Positions 25,049 through 34,369 of a DNA stretch of 64,000 bases are shown piece after piece. The DNA is from Sphingopyxis fribergensis (lineage in GTDB: Bacteria; Pseudomonadota; Alphaproteobacteria; Sphingomonadales; Sphingomonadaceae): the NCBI RefSeq assembly GCF_000803645.1, contig NZ_CP009122.1, forward strand, positions 348,501 to 412,500, given 5' to 3'. The translations under genes and the position numbers were made by a program. The notes beneath the pieces were generated by a model. The model had not been told where the DNA came from. It searched no databases and saw only the letters and a list, made by a program, of their open reading frames with translations. Position 1 is the stretch's first letter. Each line of letters opens with the position of its first letter.

Positions 25049-25252
25049 ATGACTGACAGCAAGGCGCCGCTGCGATTGCACGGGATACTGCGCCTCAACG
25101 AGCGTGGCCCTTTTCTGGAGGTCGAGGAGGGGCCTCTCTGGCGCCTTCAGACAGACGCGGATCTTCGGACGCATCAGGATCGACGGGTTCGGGTCGAGGC
25201 CTGGCAGCGCGGAGCAAGCATCCTCGAATTGCTGTGGATCGGTCCGGCCTGA
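25049..25252 (+). CDS. Small beta-rich protein (DUF5818-like)
   Basis: The protein has 67 residues. The pattern LRLHGILRLNERGPFLEVEE, then WRLQTDADL and RRVRVEAWQRGASILELLWI, looks like a small OB/SH3-type barrel, as in the DUF5818 family common in sphingomonads. The function is unknown. GGAGAC upstream supports the start. Confidence 0.55.
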   Translation: MTDSKAPLRLHGILRLNERGPFLEVEEGPLWRLQTDADLRTHQDRRVRVEAWQRGASILELLWIGPA

Positions 25253-25772
25253 TGGCCGGATGGTCCGGTAAGAGGGGAACTATGCCTCAAATCAGCCCGA
25301 TCCTGTAACCGCCTCTGAAATCGCTCGCTGACGGTAAGCGAGCAAGACAGCGCCGAGTTCGTTCGCGCGGCACGAGCAGGCCTCCTTACCCGCCGCCTCT
25401 CTGCCGAAACGTCGGCTGGCCACCGGCCGTGAAGACATCCTGCTCCCATCTCTGAAGCTCGGCAGCGTTGAGCGCCTCCAGCCGGCAAAGTCGATCGACC
25501 TCCTCCCGCCCAAGCGCCTGCCGCGCGCTTCCCTCCCGGACGAAATCCTTCAGCATCATATTCTGGAGGAGGAAAAAGCCCCTGATCCGCTTGCCCGTCT
25601 TCATCGCACCATCACGCGCCGAGCGCCGCCGAATCTGTCGATCCGCGTCATTGCGATGTTCATCACGAGATCACGTCTGCCATATTCCAAGTTTCCGGTC
25701 GGCTTGGGTATAGCATATGGATAATGATGGTGTAAGATTGAAATGTGATGCAATATACATCATAAACGCAGC
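25253..25772. other. Gap with no convincing gene
   Basis: A 72-codon minus-strand frame at 25386-25604 is the only candidate and has no good ribosome binding site, so I do not call it. The right part becomes AT-rich and holds the promoter and operator region of the XRE gene. Confidence 0.4.
25746..25762. promoter_or_regulatory. Likely operator of the XRE regulator
   Basis: The dyad TGATGCAATATACATCA has perfect 5-base arms and lies 11 bases before the start of the XRE gene at 25773, in AT-rich DNA. Autoregulation by the XRE protein is likely for this family. Confidence 0.5.
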
Positions 25773-26036
25773 ATGATCACCTCACAGCAGATGCGCGCGG
25801 CACGCGCGTTGCTCGGCATCGACCAGAAACGGCTGGCGGAACTGGCAAAGGTATCGCTTCCCACGATCCAGCGGATGGAAGCGTCGGACGGACAGGTGCG
25901 GGGTGTCGTGGAAACGCTGGTCAAGGTCGTCACAGCGCTTGAACGCGCAGGTGTCGAGTTGATCGGCGAGAATGCGACCAGCCAGACCGGGGGACGGGGT
26001 GTGCGCTTGCGCCAAGCTGTCGCCGGCCAACAGTGA
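25773..26036 (+). CDS. XRE-family HTH transcriptional regulator
   Basis: The protein has 87 residues. Residues 5-60 (QMRAARALLGIDQKRLAELA, then VSLPTIQRMEASDG) are a Cro/CI helix-turn-helix, followed by a short helix typical of small XRE regulators. It probably represses its own promoter through the dyad at 25746. The downstream PhnA-like gene starts 21 bases later and may be in the same operon. Confidence 0.85.
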   Translation: MITSQQMRAARALLGIDQKRLAELAKVSLPTIQRMEASDGQVRGVVETLVKVVTALERAGVELIGENATSQTGGRGVRLRQAVAGQQ

Positions 26037-26057
26037 CTGACCAAGGGACAAGGACAG

Positions 26058-26366
26058 ATGACCGATACCAACGAAGATTATGTCTATGATGAGGAAAGTG
26101 GCGAATGGTTGCCACCTTCCGAACTTGCCCAGCGCCAGCACGCCGCCGTTCAGCCGGAAGTCCGGGATGCTGTCGGCAACCTTCTCGCCGATGGCGATCA
26201 GGTGACACTCATCAAGGATCTCGACGTCAAAGGCGCTGGTCAGACGCTCAAGCGCGGAACGCTCATCAAGGCGATCCGCCTGACCGGTGACGCCCAGGAA
26301 ATCGATTGTAAGTTCGACGGCATCAAAGGCCTCGTGCTGCGCGCCGAGTTCGTTCGCAAGCGCTGA
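26058..26366 (+). CDS. PhnA/YjdM-type protein
   Basis: The protein has 102 residues. The C-terminal part (VRDAVGNLLADGDQVTLIKD, then LKRGTLIKAIRLTGD and LVLRAEFVRK) is the PhnA domain. Despite the name, PhnA proteins are not shown to act on phosphonates. The N-terminal zinc ribbon usual for full-length YjdM is absent. AGGACAG precedes the start. Confidence 0.8.
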   Translation: MTDTNEDYVYDEESGEWLPPSELAQRQHAAVQPEVRDAVGNLLADGDQVTLIKDLDVKGAGQTLKRGTLIKAIRLTGDAQEIDCKFDGIKGLVLRAEFVRKR

Positions 26367-26668
26367 TGGCGCGACGCCGGATCCCGATGCCCTCTGCGAT
26401 CGAAATCCGCGCGCTGGCGGACCGCGAAGGACGTCTCGCGCTCCGCGCCACGCCAAATGCCTCGGCCGACGCAATCCTGCTGCCATCGCAAGCCGGGGGC
26501 CTGGAACTTCTCGTGCGCACAACGGCCACAGCCGAGAGTGGCAAGGCCAATGAAGCGATCCTGCGCCTTCTCGCCGACGCCCTGGGACAACCCGTCTCTT
26601 CGATCCAGATCCTTCGCGGCGAGACAGGCCGCACCAAAGTCATGCGTATCGGGCCGCCGCGCGGATGA
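26366..26668 (+). CDS. DUF167 (YggU-type) protein
   Basis: The protein has 100 residues. LALRATPNASADAI, GKANEAILRLLADALGQPVS and ILRGETGRTKVMRI match the DUF167 fold, found in small proteins of unknown function across all domains of life. It is coupled to the PhnA-like gene (TGATG overlap). Confidence 0.8.
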   Translation: MARRRIPMPSAIEIRALADREGRLALRATPNASADAILLPSQAGGLELLVRTTATAESGKANEAILRLLADALGQPVSSIQILRGETGRTKVMRIGPPRG

Positions 26669-26675
26669 TCGCGGA

Positions 26676-27413
26676 ATGCTGATCCGCCAGGGTGACGCAC
26701 GCGACAGTCGGCTGGACCGCAAGCTCGCCTTCGCGCTGGCGTGGGTGGCTGGCGGACTCAATGCGGCCGCCTTTCACGAGGTCGGCTTCTTCTCCGCCAA
26801 CATGACCGGAAATGTGTCCGCCCTCTCCAGCCTGCTCGCGATGGGACAATGGGGGCATGCTCTTGGCTATCTCGCCATAGTCCTGTCCTTCATCATCGGC
26901 TCCATGGTTTCGACACTCGCGATCGGCTCAGGCCTGCGGCGCGGGATCGGCACCATCTACGCCCGCGTGATCCTGGTCGAAGCCGCTCTTCTTGCCGCGC
27001 TCGGTCTTGCGCGGATGGCGCTCGATCGCTCCACAGGCGTGCCGATGCTGATCGTCGGCCTCGCTTTCCTCATGGGGCAGCAGAACGCCATCGTTACCCA
27101 TATTTCGAACGCGCGGGTGCGCACCACTCATGTATCGGGCATGGCCACGGACATCGGCATCGGACTAGCCAGGATGCTCGATATCCTTCGCGGCAAGGCT
27201 GGCCCTGCGGATCGCGGAGAAATTACAACCCGATTGAGCCTTCACACGGGTACGGTGCTGTCCTTCCTGCTCGGCGGAGTCGCGGGGGTGCTGGCGTGGC
27301 GCATCGTCGGCGACCTCTGTTTCGTGATTGCAGGCCTGGTTCTCGCAACCATCGCGGCAACCTCGATGCGACGTGCCGGCCAGATTGTCCCGCAAAATGA
27401 TCCGCTCGATTGA
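26676..27413 (+). CDS. YoaK/DUF1275 membrane protein
   Basis: The protein has 245 residues. Several hydrophobic segments (AFALAWVAGGLNAAAF, YLAIVLSFIIGSMVSTLAIG, TGVPMLIVGLAFLMG, VLSFLLGGVAGVLAWRIVG) and the NMTGNV motif near residue 40 match the DUF1275 family of inner-membrane proteins of unknown transport role. It follows the DUF167 gene by seven bases. Confidence 0.85.
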   Translation: MLIRQGDARDSRLDRKLAFALAWVAGGLNAAAFHEVGFFSANMTGNVSALSSLLAMGQWGHALGYLAIVLSFIIGSMVSTLAIGSGLRRGIGTIYARVILVEAALLAALGLARMALDRSTGVPMLIVGLAFLMGQQNAIVTHISNARVRTTHVSGMATDIGIGLARMLDILRGKAGPADRGEITTRLSLHTGTVLSFLLGGVAGVLAWRIVGDLCFVIAGLVLATIAATSMRRAGQIVPQNDPLD

Positions 27414-27482
27414 TCACCATTACTTCACCGCTCATTACTATGGTGAAATGAGGCCACTGGCCCGAACAATCACCGAGGGCCG

Positions 27483-28997
27483 ATGATCCTGCTGCCACAA
27501 TGGACCGAAAAAGCCGAAAAGCGCGGGCTCGACCCGCTCGGCATGCAGAATAGCGGCGTGCTGCTCTATCAATCACTGCTCCCAGGCATCAGCAACGTCA
27601 CGCTGCGCATGCGCTACTATGGCTATTATTGCTGGGTCAGCGAAACCTATGCCCGCCGGGACGCGACCAGCGACTTCGAAGCCTGGCGCACCTGGGTGCG
27701 CCGCGCCGAGGCACTCTACGCCCTCGTGTCAGCACGGACGGGTGAAACCGGCGTCGGCGGTATCGAATGGGCCAATCGCCGCCTCGCGACCTCGGGACGC
27801 GTGATCGACTTTGAAGCCGCCGCCTCGACCGATCCCGCGCAGGAACGCTATCTTCGCCAGTCGCTCGGCGTCTTCGGCGGCGCCTATTACAGCCAGATGG
27901 CCGAAATGAACCTCTTCACCGAGAACCGCCACGGCATCCAGGTCGCCACCAAGGATCTCGGCCGTCGCGCGGCCTCCCTGTTTGCCGACGCGATCGGACC
28001 GGACCTCGCCAGACTCCTGCGACAGAAGATCGTCGACGCCAAGGTAAGCCTGCGCGAACTCGACCGGCTTCAACCCATCGCACCTTCGCAGATCGCGGAA
28101 GAAAGCGAGGAGCGGACTTTCTACGAAACACTGCTCTTCGCCCGATCCGATGACGCGAGCAAGTCAGGGCCGAGCCGCGCGGCATCGCTCGACCTCATCC
28201 TCGAAACCGCTTTCACGCAAGAGGAGTGGCCAAGCCCCGAACAGGTCCGCTGGCATCTTTTCGATCCACCCGAGCCGGCCCTTTCTTCCAGCCTCGAAAC
28301 ACAGCGGCTCGCCTGGGAAGCCTATCAATGCCAGGACATGATGCAGGTAGCATGCGCCGCACTGCTCGCATGGGGCATAGCGATCATCAACGCCGAGGCT
28401 CAAGGCAAGTCGCTTACTGAGATCCGCGCTGATATCCTCACCCATCTGGAAACGCTGGATGAGCCCCATCCAGACCTGAGTTGGCGCGCGCTGCGACTCG
28501 GCCTCGATCCACATACCTTCGATTATGCCGAGATGTGGGACGAACTCACCGGCGCACGCGGCGCCGCCGCCGACAAGGCCATCAGCGCATGCCTGCTGAT
28601 TGCTGCGCTTCATCAGCGTCTCCTCGACCGTCCCGATCTCGCTGCTGCCGCCGCGCAAGGTCTGCCCGACCGCGGGATGGCCCACTCGCTGCGTACAGAA
28701 ATATCATGGCTCGAAGATAGGGAAGGGGAGCGCATCGCCACGCTTATCGCCGACTATATGATCGAGCGCATCATCAGGCGGCATAGCCATGTAGCCATGC
28801 AGAAACTGCGGCGACAGGGCGATTATACGTTCCTGTTCGAGCAGCAAGAGGGGCGTTTCGTCTATCTCGCCGCCTACCAGCCGGTCGCCACCACACCGCG
28901 ACTTGCATCCGCGATCCAGTTTCTCGCTGACATCCATCTCCTCGACGATGATGGCCTGACGGCGCTCGGTCTGGCGGCGCGAGACACCAGCCGATGA
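27483..28997 (+). CDS. Partner of PLD protein, candidate defence component
   Basis: The protein has 504 residues. The N-terminal part (LLPQWTEKAEKRGLDPLGMQ, then NVTLRMRYYGYYCWV) is distinctive; I cannot assign it to a named family. The rest is helical. It overlaps the phospholipase-D-like gene by four bases (ATGA at 28994), so the two form one unit. Such fixed pairs with a PLD nuclease are typical of defence or mobile-element cassettes. GAGGGC supports the start. Confidence 0.7.
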   Translation: MILLPQWTEKAEKRGLDPLGMQNSGVLLYQSLLPGISNVTLRMRYYGYYCWVSETYARRDATSDFEAWRTWVRRAEALYALVSARTGETGVGGIEWANRRLATSGRVIDFEAAASTDPAQERYLRQSLGVFGGAYYSQMAEMNLFTENRHGIQVATKDLGRRAASLFADAIGPDLARLLRQKIVDAKVSLRELDRLQPIAPSQIAEESEERTFYETLLFARSDDASKSGPSRAASLDLILETAFTQEEWPSPEQVRWHLFDPPEPALSSSLETQRLAWEAYQCQDMMQVACAALLAWGIAIINAEAQGKSLTEIRADILTHLETLDEPHPDLSWRALRLGLDPHTFDYAEMWDELTGARGAAADKAISACLLIAALHQRLLDRPDLAAAAAQGLPDRGMAHSLRTEISWLEDREGERIATLIADYMIERIIRRHSHVAMQKLRRQGDYTFLFEQQEGRFVYLAAYQPVATTPRLASAIQFLADIHLLDDDGLTALGLAARDTSR

Positions 28998-31345
28998 AGC
29001 TCCCCGATCGTCTGGGTCGCCGCAGCGGCCGCCCTTTCCACAGTGCAATCGCCACCAGCTTTGCCCTGGAGTTCGCTGCGGTCGAGGAAATCCTGCTGCC
29101 GCAGCTCATGGCCAGCGGAGCTACGAACCTCCTCCTTCTGACCGACGCGCGCATGACCGCGCTCGCGCTTTCGGAAGGCTCAGCCCTTCCTGCCGCCCTT
29201 GGTCGCGACTATGCGCTCTACAGCCCGCCTGCCGCCAACGGCATTTTTCACCCGAAAATCATCCTGCAAATTGGCCGGGAAAGCGCCCGGGCGATCGTCA
29301 GTTCCGCCAACCTCACCGCATCAGGCCTTGCCGGCAACGCCGAAATCGCTGTCGAGATCGAATGCAAGAACATGGACAGCCCCGAGCGGGACATCATTCG
29401 CTCTATCTGGCGCTATCTCGACGCACTCGTGCCCGCCGCCAGTTCTCCGGCACGCGACGCGCTGCGCTGGACGCAAGAGCGTGCGACCTGGCTCGGCGGG
29501 CCAGCAGGGGATGCCGTGCACGAACTGGATGGGACCGGCATCGCTTTCCTCCATGGGCCTGGCGACACGGGAATTGCAGACCGGTTCGTGTCGCTGATCC
29601 AGGGCGCGAAGGTCCAGACGCTAACCGTAATCAGTCCCTATTGGGACCATGATCTCGCTGCGCTGGCCGATCTCTCGAAGCGCCTCTCCCCGCCCCGGAT
29701 CATCCTGCCGATCGACCGCAACCATCATGAATTCCCGGTCGATGCACGCTTTGCCAGGAAAGCGACGATCGTCGATCTTCAGTGGCCATCCCGGCGCTTC
29801 ACGCACGCCAAGATCATCATCGCCTCGACCGCTGATCACGACCATATCCTTTTCGGCAGCGCCAACTGCACCAGCGCCGCCCTCGGATCAGCAGGAACGC
29901 CAGGCGCCAATGCCGAAGCCTGCATCTATCGCAGGCTTCCCGCCGGCGCAGCAGGACAAGCGTTGGGCCTTGAACGCTGGACCGAGGCTGAGCCGATCAA
30001 GCTTTCCGACCTGTCACCACCGATCGTGACATCCCCGATTCCACTCGATACCATCGAAGCCCTGCAACCCGGCACCTTCGAACTCGATCAGGGCCAGCTC
30101 ATCTGGACACCGTCGAGAGCAGGCATCGGGGCTGGAGATATCCAGTTGCTCGACCGGTCCGCCCGCATGATCGGGACGATCCCGGTGACATCCTTCATCC
30201 AGATCGATGGCCGGCGGCGCGCGCCGGTAGAGCCGGCATTGCACAAATCCCTGTGCTTCGCTCGCCTGACCACGGGCGACATCATCTCGACTCTCGCCCA
30301 TATCACCCATCGAGAGGGGCTGCGCGTCCGGCGCCGGGAGGTAGCGAGCGGTAGCGTTGCCCGCGCGCTCGCGCCTTTCACCGACGGCGCTGATTTCGAT
30401 CTCTGGATGCATCAGGCATTTGAGACCCTTGTGCGCGCGGACTTCGAGTCTGTGACGCAGCCACGTGGCCTGTCGGCTGCCCGACCACAGGCGCGCAAAA
30501 ACGCAGACGAGCCGGTGGCGCCCGTTCCCTTAAGCTATGACGAGTTCACCCAGGCACGCCTCGGCGCAGGCCGCTCCGCCGGGGCGGGCGATAACAGTCT
30601 TGCCGGCACCTATAGCGACACGATTCGCGACTTCCTCAATCTGCTCTCCGGCCGCGGTCCTCAAGCAGATCGCTACGCCGAAGACGACGACACAGCTTTC
30701 GATGACCTCTCGGACGAACAGGTCGACACCGGCCGCGATGATGACCGGAACGCTGACAAGATTGAGCCTCGCGACACCGACAAGCCATCGGTCGCGCCAG
30801 CGCCGGTCGATGCCCGGCTCTATGAGCGGCATATTCTCGGCTATACCGAAGGGCTGGAAACCGGCGAAGAAGCACTCGGCTCAAGCGACGTGTTGCGGCT
30901 GCGCTACTGGATTCTGTTCCTCCTGTACAAAGCCAGATGCCCTGATCTGCCGAGGGGCCTTGATACATCCAGCGCCCTCCTTGGCTGGCCACGCTTCATC
31001 GTGCGCGTCCTTGTCGCCTTCTTCTGCGGCGGGAAGCCCGCGATTCGGCGCGTCATGCTCGCGCGCGATTTCGACGCCATGCCGGTCGATTTCATGGAAT
31101 GCTGGATCACCATATTATGGAGCCTTGAGGCGATCGAGAAGCTGTTGCCGAACCAGCGTAAGGATCGCGAGTTCGTGAAATATATCCCCGAGCTGCGCCG
31201 ACGCGTGGTTTCCCTTCTCGGTCTAAGATCAAACGAGCTAAATGGTGATATCGCCGCCGCCATTCGTGCGGGACTTGACCAGTCAATCGGGATCAGACTC
31301 GGCCTTGATCCGATCGCTGTTCGGCTCGATGTGCCCCAGCCATAA
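28994..31345 (+). CDS. Phospholipase-D-superfamily protein (probable nuclease)
   Basis: The protein has 783 residues. There are two HKD-type motifs: HPK at residues 86-88 followed by VSSANLTASG, and HAK at 271-273 followed by FGSANCTSAA. This spacing forms one active site as in PLD-family nucleases and lipases. The C-terminal ~400 residues are a large region with an acidic low-complexity linker (EDDDTAFDDLSDEQVD) and a helical end. No helicase domain is seen. The gene is translationally coupled to the 504-residue partner upstream. Confidence 0.78.
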   Translation: MKLPDRLGRRSGRPFHSAIATSFALEFAAVEEILLPQLMASGATNLLLLTDARMTALALSEGSALPAALGRDYALYSPPAANGIFHPKIILQIGRESARAIVSSANLTASGLAGNAEIAVEIECKNMDSPERDIIRSIWRYLDALVPAASSPARDALRWTQERATWLGGPAGDAVHELDGTGIAFLHGPGDTGIADRFVSLIQGAKVQTLTVISPYWDHDLAALADLSKRLSPPRIILPIDRNHHEFPVDARFARKATIVDLQWPSRRFTHAKIIIASTADHDHILFGSANCTSAALGSAGTPGANAEACIYRRLPAGAAGQALGLERWTEAEPIKLSDLSPPIVTSPIPLDTIEALQPGTFELDQGQLIWTPSRAGIGAGDIQLLDRSARMIGTIPVTSFIQIDGRRRAPVEPALHKSLCFARLTTGDIISTLAHITHREGLRVRRREVASGSVARALAPFTDGADFDLWMHQAFETLVRADFESVTQPRGLSAARPQARKNADEPVAPVPLSYDEFTQARLGAGRSAGAGDNSLAGTYSDTIRDFLNLLSGRGPQADRYAEDDDTAFDDLSDEQVDTGRDDDRNADKIEPRDTDKPSVAPAPVDARLYERHILGYTEGLETGEEALGSSDVLRLRYWILFLLYKARCPDLPRGLDTSSALLGWPRFIVRVLVAFFCGGKPAIRRVMLARDFDAMPVDFMECWITILWSLEAIEKLLPNQRKDREFVKYIPELRRRVVSLLGLRSNELNGDIAAAIRAGLDQSIGIRLGLDPIAVRLDVPQP

Positions 31346-31519
31346 AGGGAGCCTGCTGTTCTTGAAGTCCCAAGCCCCAAGCGCAAACCATTCGGACACC
31401 GCCTCGCCATGGAGCAGGATCACCTGATCGCCGTCGATGGTCTGCGCGGCATGATAGCGGCTGAAAATCCGGCTGTCCCAGCCGATCCCGTCAAAGCCCT
31501 GGTCTGAAGACTCCTCAGG
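31283..31519 (-). pseudogene. Remnant of an unidentified gene
   Basis: Minus-strand translation gives protein-like sequence GFDGIGWDSRIFSRYHAAQT, then EWFALGAWDFKNSRLPLW. It ends at a stop at 31283 and is cut upstream by a stop at 31520-31522, without a start codon. It overlaps the 3' end of the PLD gene. It looks like a decayed C-terminus of another gene, possibly lost when the PLD cassette was inserted. Confidence 0.35.
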
Positions 31520-31625
31520 CTACGCCACGAACTCGCCACCGCCGATTTGACCACCGTCGATCCGTGCAATCGACTCTCCGGCCTGACCGGTCCGCCGCGC
31601 TTCGATCCCGCCATGACATCACGAC

Positions 31626-32741
31626 CTACCGCGCCACCTCTCCCGAAAACTCCTCGTCGATCGCCCGGGAAAGACGGGACAGACGACTTTTCAGATGCGC
31701 CCATTCTTCCCCATCCGCTTCGCGCTCTGCGGTCCTCAGGAAGAGATCCACCTGCGACCCCGCGAAATTGGATCGTGCGAACAGAGCGCCCAGAAGGCGA
31801 TCCCGAAGATCACCGAGGCTCGGACGCGCACCCGGCTCGACCGCAAGGCATGCCTCGACGATCGCGGCCAACCCGGCGTCTGGAAGCGGATCCGCAATGG
31901 GGCAGCCACGCCTGATCCAGGCGCGCCAGCGGTCATTGTCCTGCCACCGGTTGAAGCCGGGGTTGATCCGCCGATGCCAGTCCCCTCCGTGGGTTCCGAT
32001 CGGGTGCACGCCGCGCGTCATCAGTTCGTGGAGCATTATGCCGACCGCGAAAACGTTGGTCCGCTCGCTAAGAATTGTCGCGCCCCACTGCTCGGGAGCC
32101 ATATAGGGTCGCGACCCGCAAAACTCGGCGATCTCGGCCGCCAGGTTGACGCTGCCGAAATCGGCGACGAGCGGACGGAGCCAGACGTCACCCTCCGGTA
32201 GCTCGAAATCCCGACGCAGGTCTCGCACGAACACGTTCTCGGGCTTGAGGTCCTGATGCACGAGCCCGCGGACCTGACAGTGCGCCAGCCCCGCGACGAG
32301 CTGCACCATGATCGACAGGCGTCCCTCGTCGCCAAGCCGCTCGTCCTCTATGAAGGCGGACAGGTCGCCCTCCCATCGCCTAAAGTACGCGACGGGCACC
32401 TTCAGGATCATGACGATCTCAAAGGGCCAGTGGACGTTGGGATGGTAGTGCGCCTTGGCCTGAAGCGTCATCTCGCGGAGAAACGCTTCTGCGCTTTCGT
32501 GCGCCGACTGGTCCGACTTCCTGCGCGGATACTTGGCCGCAATGAACCGGGGGCGGACGTGCTCCCCATTGTCAAGGAAGACGATCTCGCCGCCGAAACC
32601 ACTGGTGCGGCCGGTAACCGTCTCGGCCTTACCGTGGAACGCAATAAACTCGTCGCGCAGCGGCTGGGGTATATCATGAAGACTGGTCATTTCGGTTTCT
32701 TCGGCGGCGCAGGCAGACATACTCGCCCGATCAGTCGTCAT
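31626..32741 (-). CDS. Ser/Thr protein kinase (Hanks type)
   Basis: The protein has 371 residues. The kinase core has the catalytic loop VHQDLKPENVFV, the metal-binding VADFGSVN and an APEQWG segment in the activation lobe. No membrane segment or PASTA domain is present, so it is a soluble kinase. The ATG at 32741 has GGGGGAG four bases upstream; the frame is open to 32831. Kinases of this type in mobile islands often belong to phage defence. It lies downstream of the unknown gene 33026-33697 on the same strand. Confidence 0.82.
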   Translation of the reverse strand: MTTDRASMSACAAEETEMTSLHDIPQPLRDEFIAFHGKAETVTGRTSGFGGEIVFLDNGEHVRPRFIAAKYPRRKSDQSAHESAEAFLREMTLQAKAHYHPNVHWPFEIVMILKVPVAYFRRWEGDLSAFIEDERLGDEGRLSIMVQLVAGLAHCQVRGLVHQDLKPENVFVRDLRRDFELPEGDVWLRPLVADFGSVNLAAEIAEFCGSRPYMAPEQWGATILSERTNVFAVGIMLHELMTRGVHPIGTHGGDWHRRINPGFNRWQDNDRWRAWIRRGCPIADPLPDAGLAAIVEACLAVEPGARPSLGDLRDRLLGALFARSNFAGSQVDLFLRTAEREADGEEWAHLKSRLSRLSRAIDEEFSGEVAR

Positions 32742-33025
32742 ACGGCTCCCCCGTGTCGGAAATCTGCTGCTCCGCGCCGGGTATCGCACCCCTTCACATG
32801 TTGCAGAGGAACTGGCTATCGCAGGAGGCACGCTGCGACAACTTCATCTTCGCACGGAGCATAAATCAACGTTCAAAGCGGTGAGGGCCTCGGACTTGGG
32901 CGGCGGCTTGCGATTTTTACGAGTGTCACCGCCGAGAGGTTGTGACACCATGCCCCCGCGGTTCTCAACCATTCCAATCCCCCAGCTGTCCCGCAGCAAA
33001 GCCCCAATCTCTACCACGAACGCGG

Positions 33026-33697
33026 TCAGACTGGAGCCGCGCGATCACCAAAATCCGAACTGAGACACTGCCCATAAAGCGGGTTCGTCACCGCCAGGGG
33101 AAGGGGATCGGCCAAGCCCCAGAACCGCGTCGTGGCCCGGGTATAGCGCTCAAGGTCCGCTTGCCGGATGCGCACATGTTCACTTGCCACCGGCGTTCCG
33201 GGGAGGAGATCGTGATAGTCGACAGACTCCTCATCCCAGAGGTGCGGGGCAAGCGCGCGCAGCCTTTCACAGGATCGCCCCTCTCCATGACGCACGACAT
33301 TGGCAACCACGAACATCTCCGTCAGAGCCTCGCCAAGACCATCAGCCGCAAGATCGATACCGGCCTGCCCGGCGCAGCCCGCAACCAAAGGTTCAAAGCC
33401 GGTGAGTCTGCTCATGTCGGCACCCCCCGCATCCTCCGTCGCGCGCGCCCAGCGGCTCATTTGTCGCTCGAACAAACCGGCGAGGGTAAGGACAAACGCC
33501 TTGGCCGCCTCATTGGCAGTATAATTGTCGACCTGCGCCACCGCCCGATCGAGAAACTGATCAAGGCTATCGGCCTCCCCGGTCTCAAGCTCCGCATGGG
33601 ACGGCAGCTTGTCCATGACGGGCAAGATCACGCGATCGAAGAACCGCCCGAGATTGGCCTGAAAGATCCTGGGTAACTGCTCCGCCGTCGACATCAT
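33026..33697 (-). CDS. Protein of unknown function, upstream of kinase
   Basis: This is a 223-residue helical protein. Two adjacent ATGs (33697 and 33694) follow AGAGGA. The frame is open further to 34444, but that part lies antisense to the HEPN-like gene and is not taken as coding. No known domain is recognised. It is in the same orientation as the kinase, with a 284-base gap in which I see nothing else. Confidence 0.6.
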   Translation of the reverse strand: MMSTAEQLPRIFQANLGRFFDRVILPVMDKLPSHAELETGEADSLDQFLDRAVAQVDNYTANEAAKAFVLTLAGLFERQMSRWARATEDAGGADMSRLTGFEPLVAGCAGQAGIDLAADGLGEALTEMFVVANVVRHGEGRSCERLRALAPHLWDEESVDYHDLLPGTPVASEHVRIRQADLERYTRATTRFWGLADPLPLAVTNPLYGQCLSSDFGDRAAPV

Positions 33698-33829
33698 CAC
33701 AATCCTCTTGCGCGCTTCCTCGCGCCTCCCAAAAGGTGAAGCTTTCTCCCATAGTTGCAAGTCATCAAGACCTCGCCGTGGTGACGACGATGCGATAGAG
33801 GTGCGTGCAATTAGACACAGGGGGAATGC

Positions 33830-34369
33830 GTGAAGAGTGCCAAAGGCGATGCCCACCGGAAATCTTCGCGGAAGCCCTATAATGAGCGCACCGACCTTGA
33901 GAAACTCCAGTCCCAATGGACAAAATTGTCGGGGCTCCATGGGCGCGATGAACCATCCGCGGCGATCGTGCGCTGCGCCACGGCTGCGGAAATCGCCGCC
34001 AATTATGCGGTACGCACCGAGTGGGGCAAGAAGACCCAATTCGATGCAGCCATCATCGACCAGTTCCTCCGTTGGGCAAATGGTCTCCCACTGAAGGTCG
34101 AGCGCCTGTTCGTACCCGTTTTCTTCGCGACCCCCCGGACAAGCCCAACCGCCCGCGCCCTGATCAGCTCGGCGGGCAAGATCAACACCGTCCGCAACGC
34201 CGTCGTCCACCAAGGTTCCTTCAGCAACAAGGGGGAGGCCGAGGCGGTGATCGCGGAGGCCAAGACCTTCATCAACATGATCGTCGGCCTCTCGATCGAC
34301 GGCTTTGATATCGACGCACAGGCCGCATCGGTCAGGGCTGCGCCCCCTGCCGAGGGAACGCCAGAATGA
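33830..34369 (+). CDS. HEPN-like protein (possible RNase toxin)
   Basis: The protein has 179 residues with a GTG start at 33830 preceded by AGGGGGA. The C-terminal half contains TVRNAVVHQG, which fits the RNxxxH active-site motif of HEPN ribonucleases, in a helical context (AEAVIAEAKTFINMIVGL). HEPN proteins are frequent toxins in defence and toxin-antitoxin systems. It overlaps the DUF4238 gene by four bases. The assignment rests on one motif and predicted helicity. Confidence 0.5.
   Translation: MKSAKGDAHRKSSRKPYNERTDLEKLQSQWTKLSGLHGRDEPSAAIVRCATAAEIAANYAVRTEWGKKTQFDAAIIDQFLRWANGLPLKVERLFVPVFFATPRTSPTARALISSAGKINTVRNAVVHQGSFSNKGEAEAVIAEAKTFINMIVGLSIDGFDIDAQAASVRAAPPAEGTPE

Noticed and set aside
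25386..25604. 72-codon minus-strand frame
   Set aside because: There is no ribosome binding site or family match, and plus-strand frames of similar length overlap it; kept only as a note in the gap entry.
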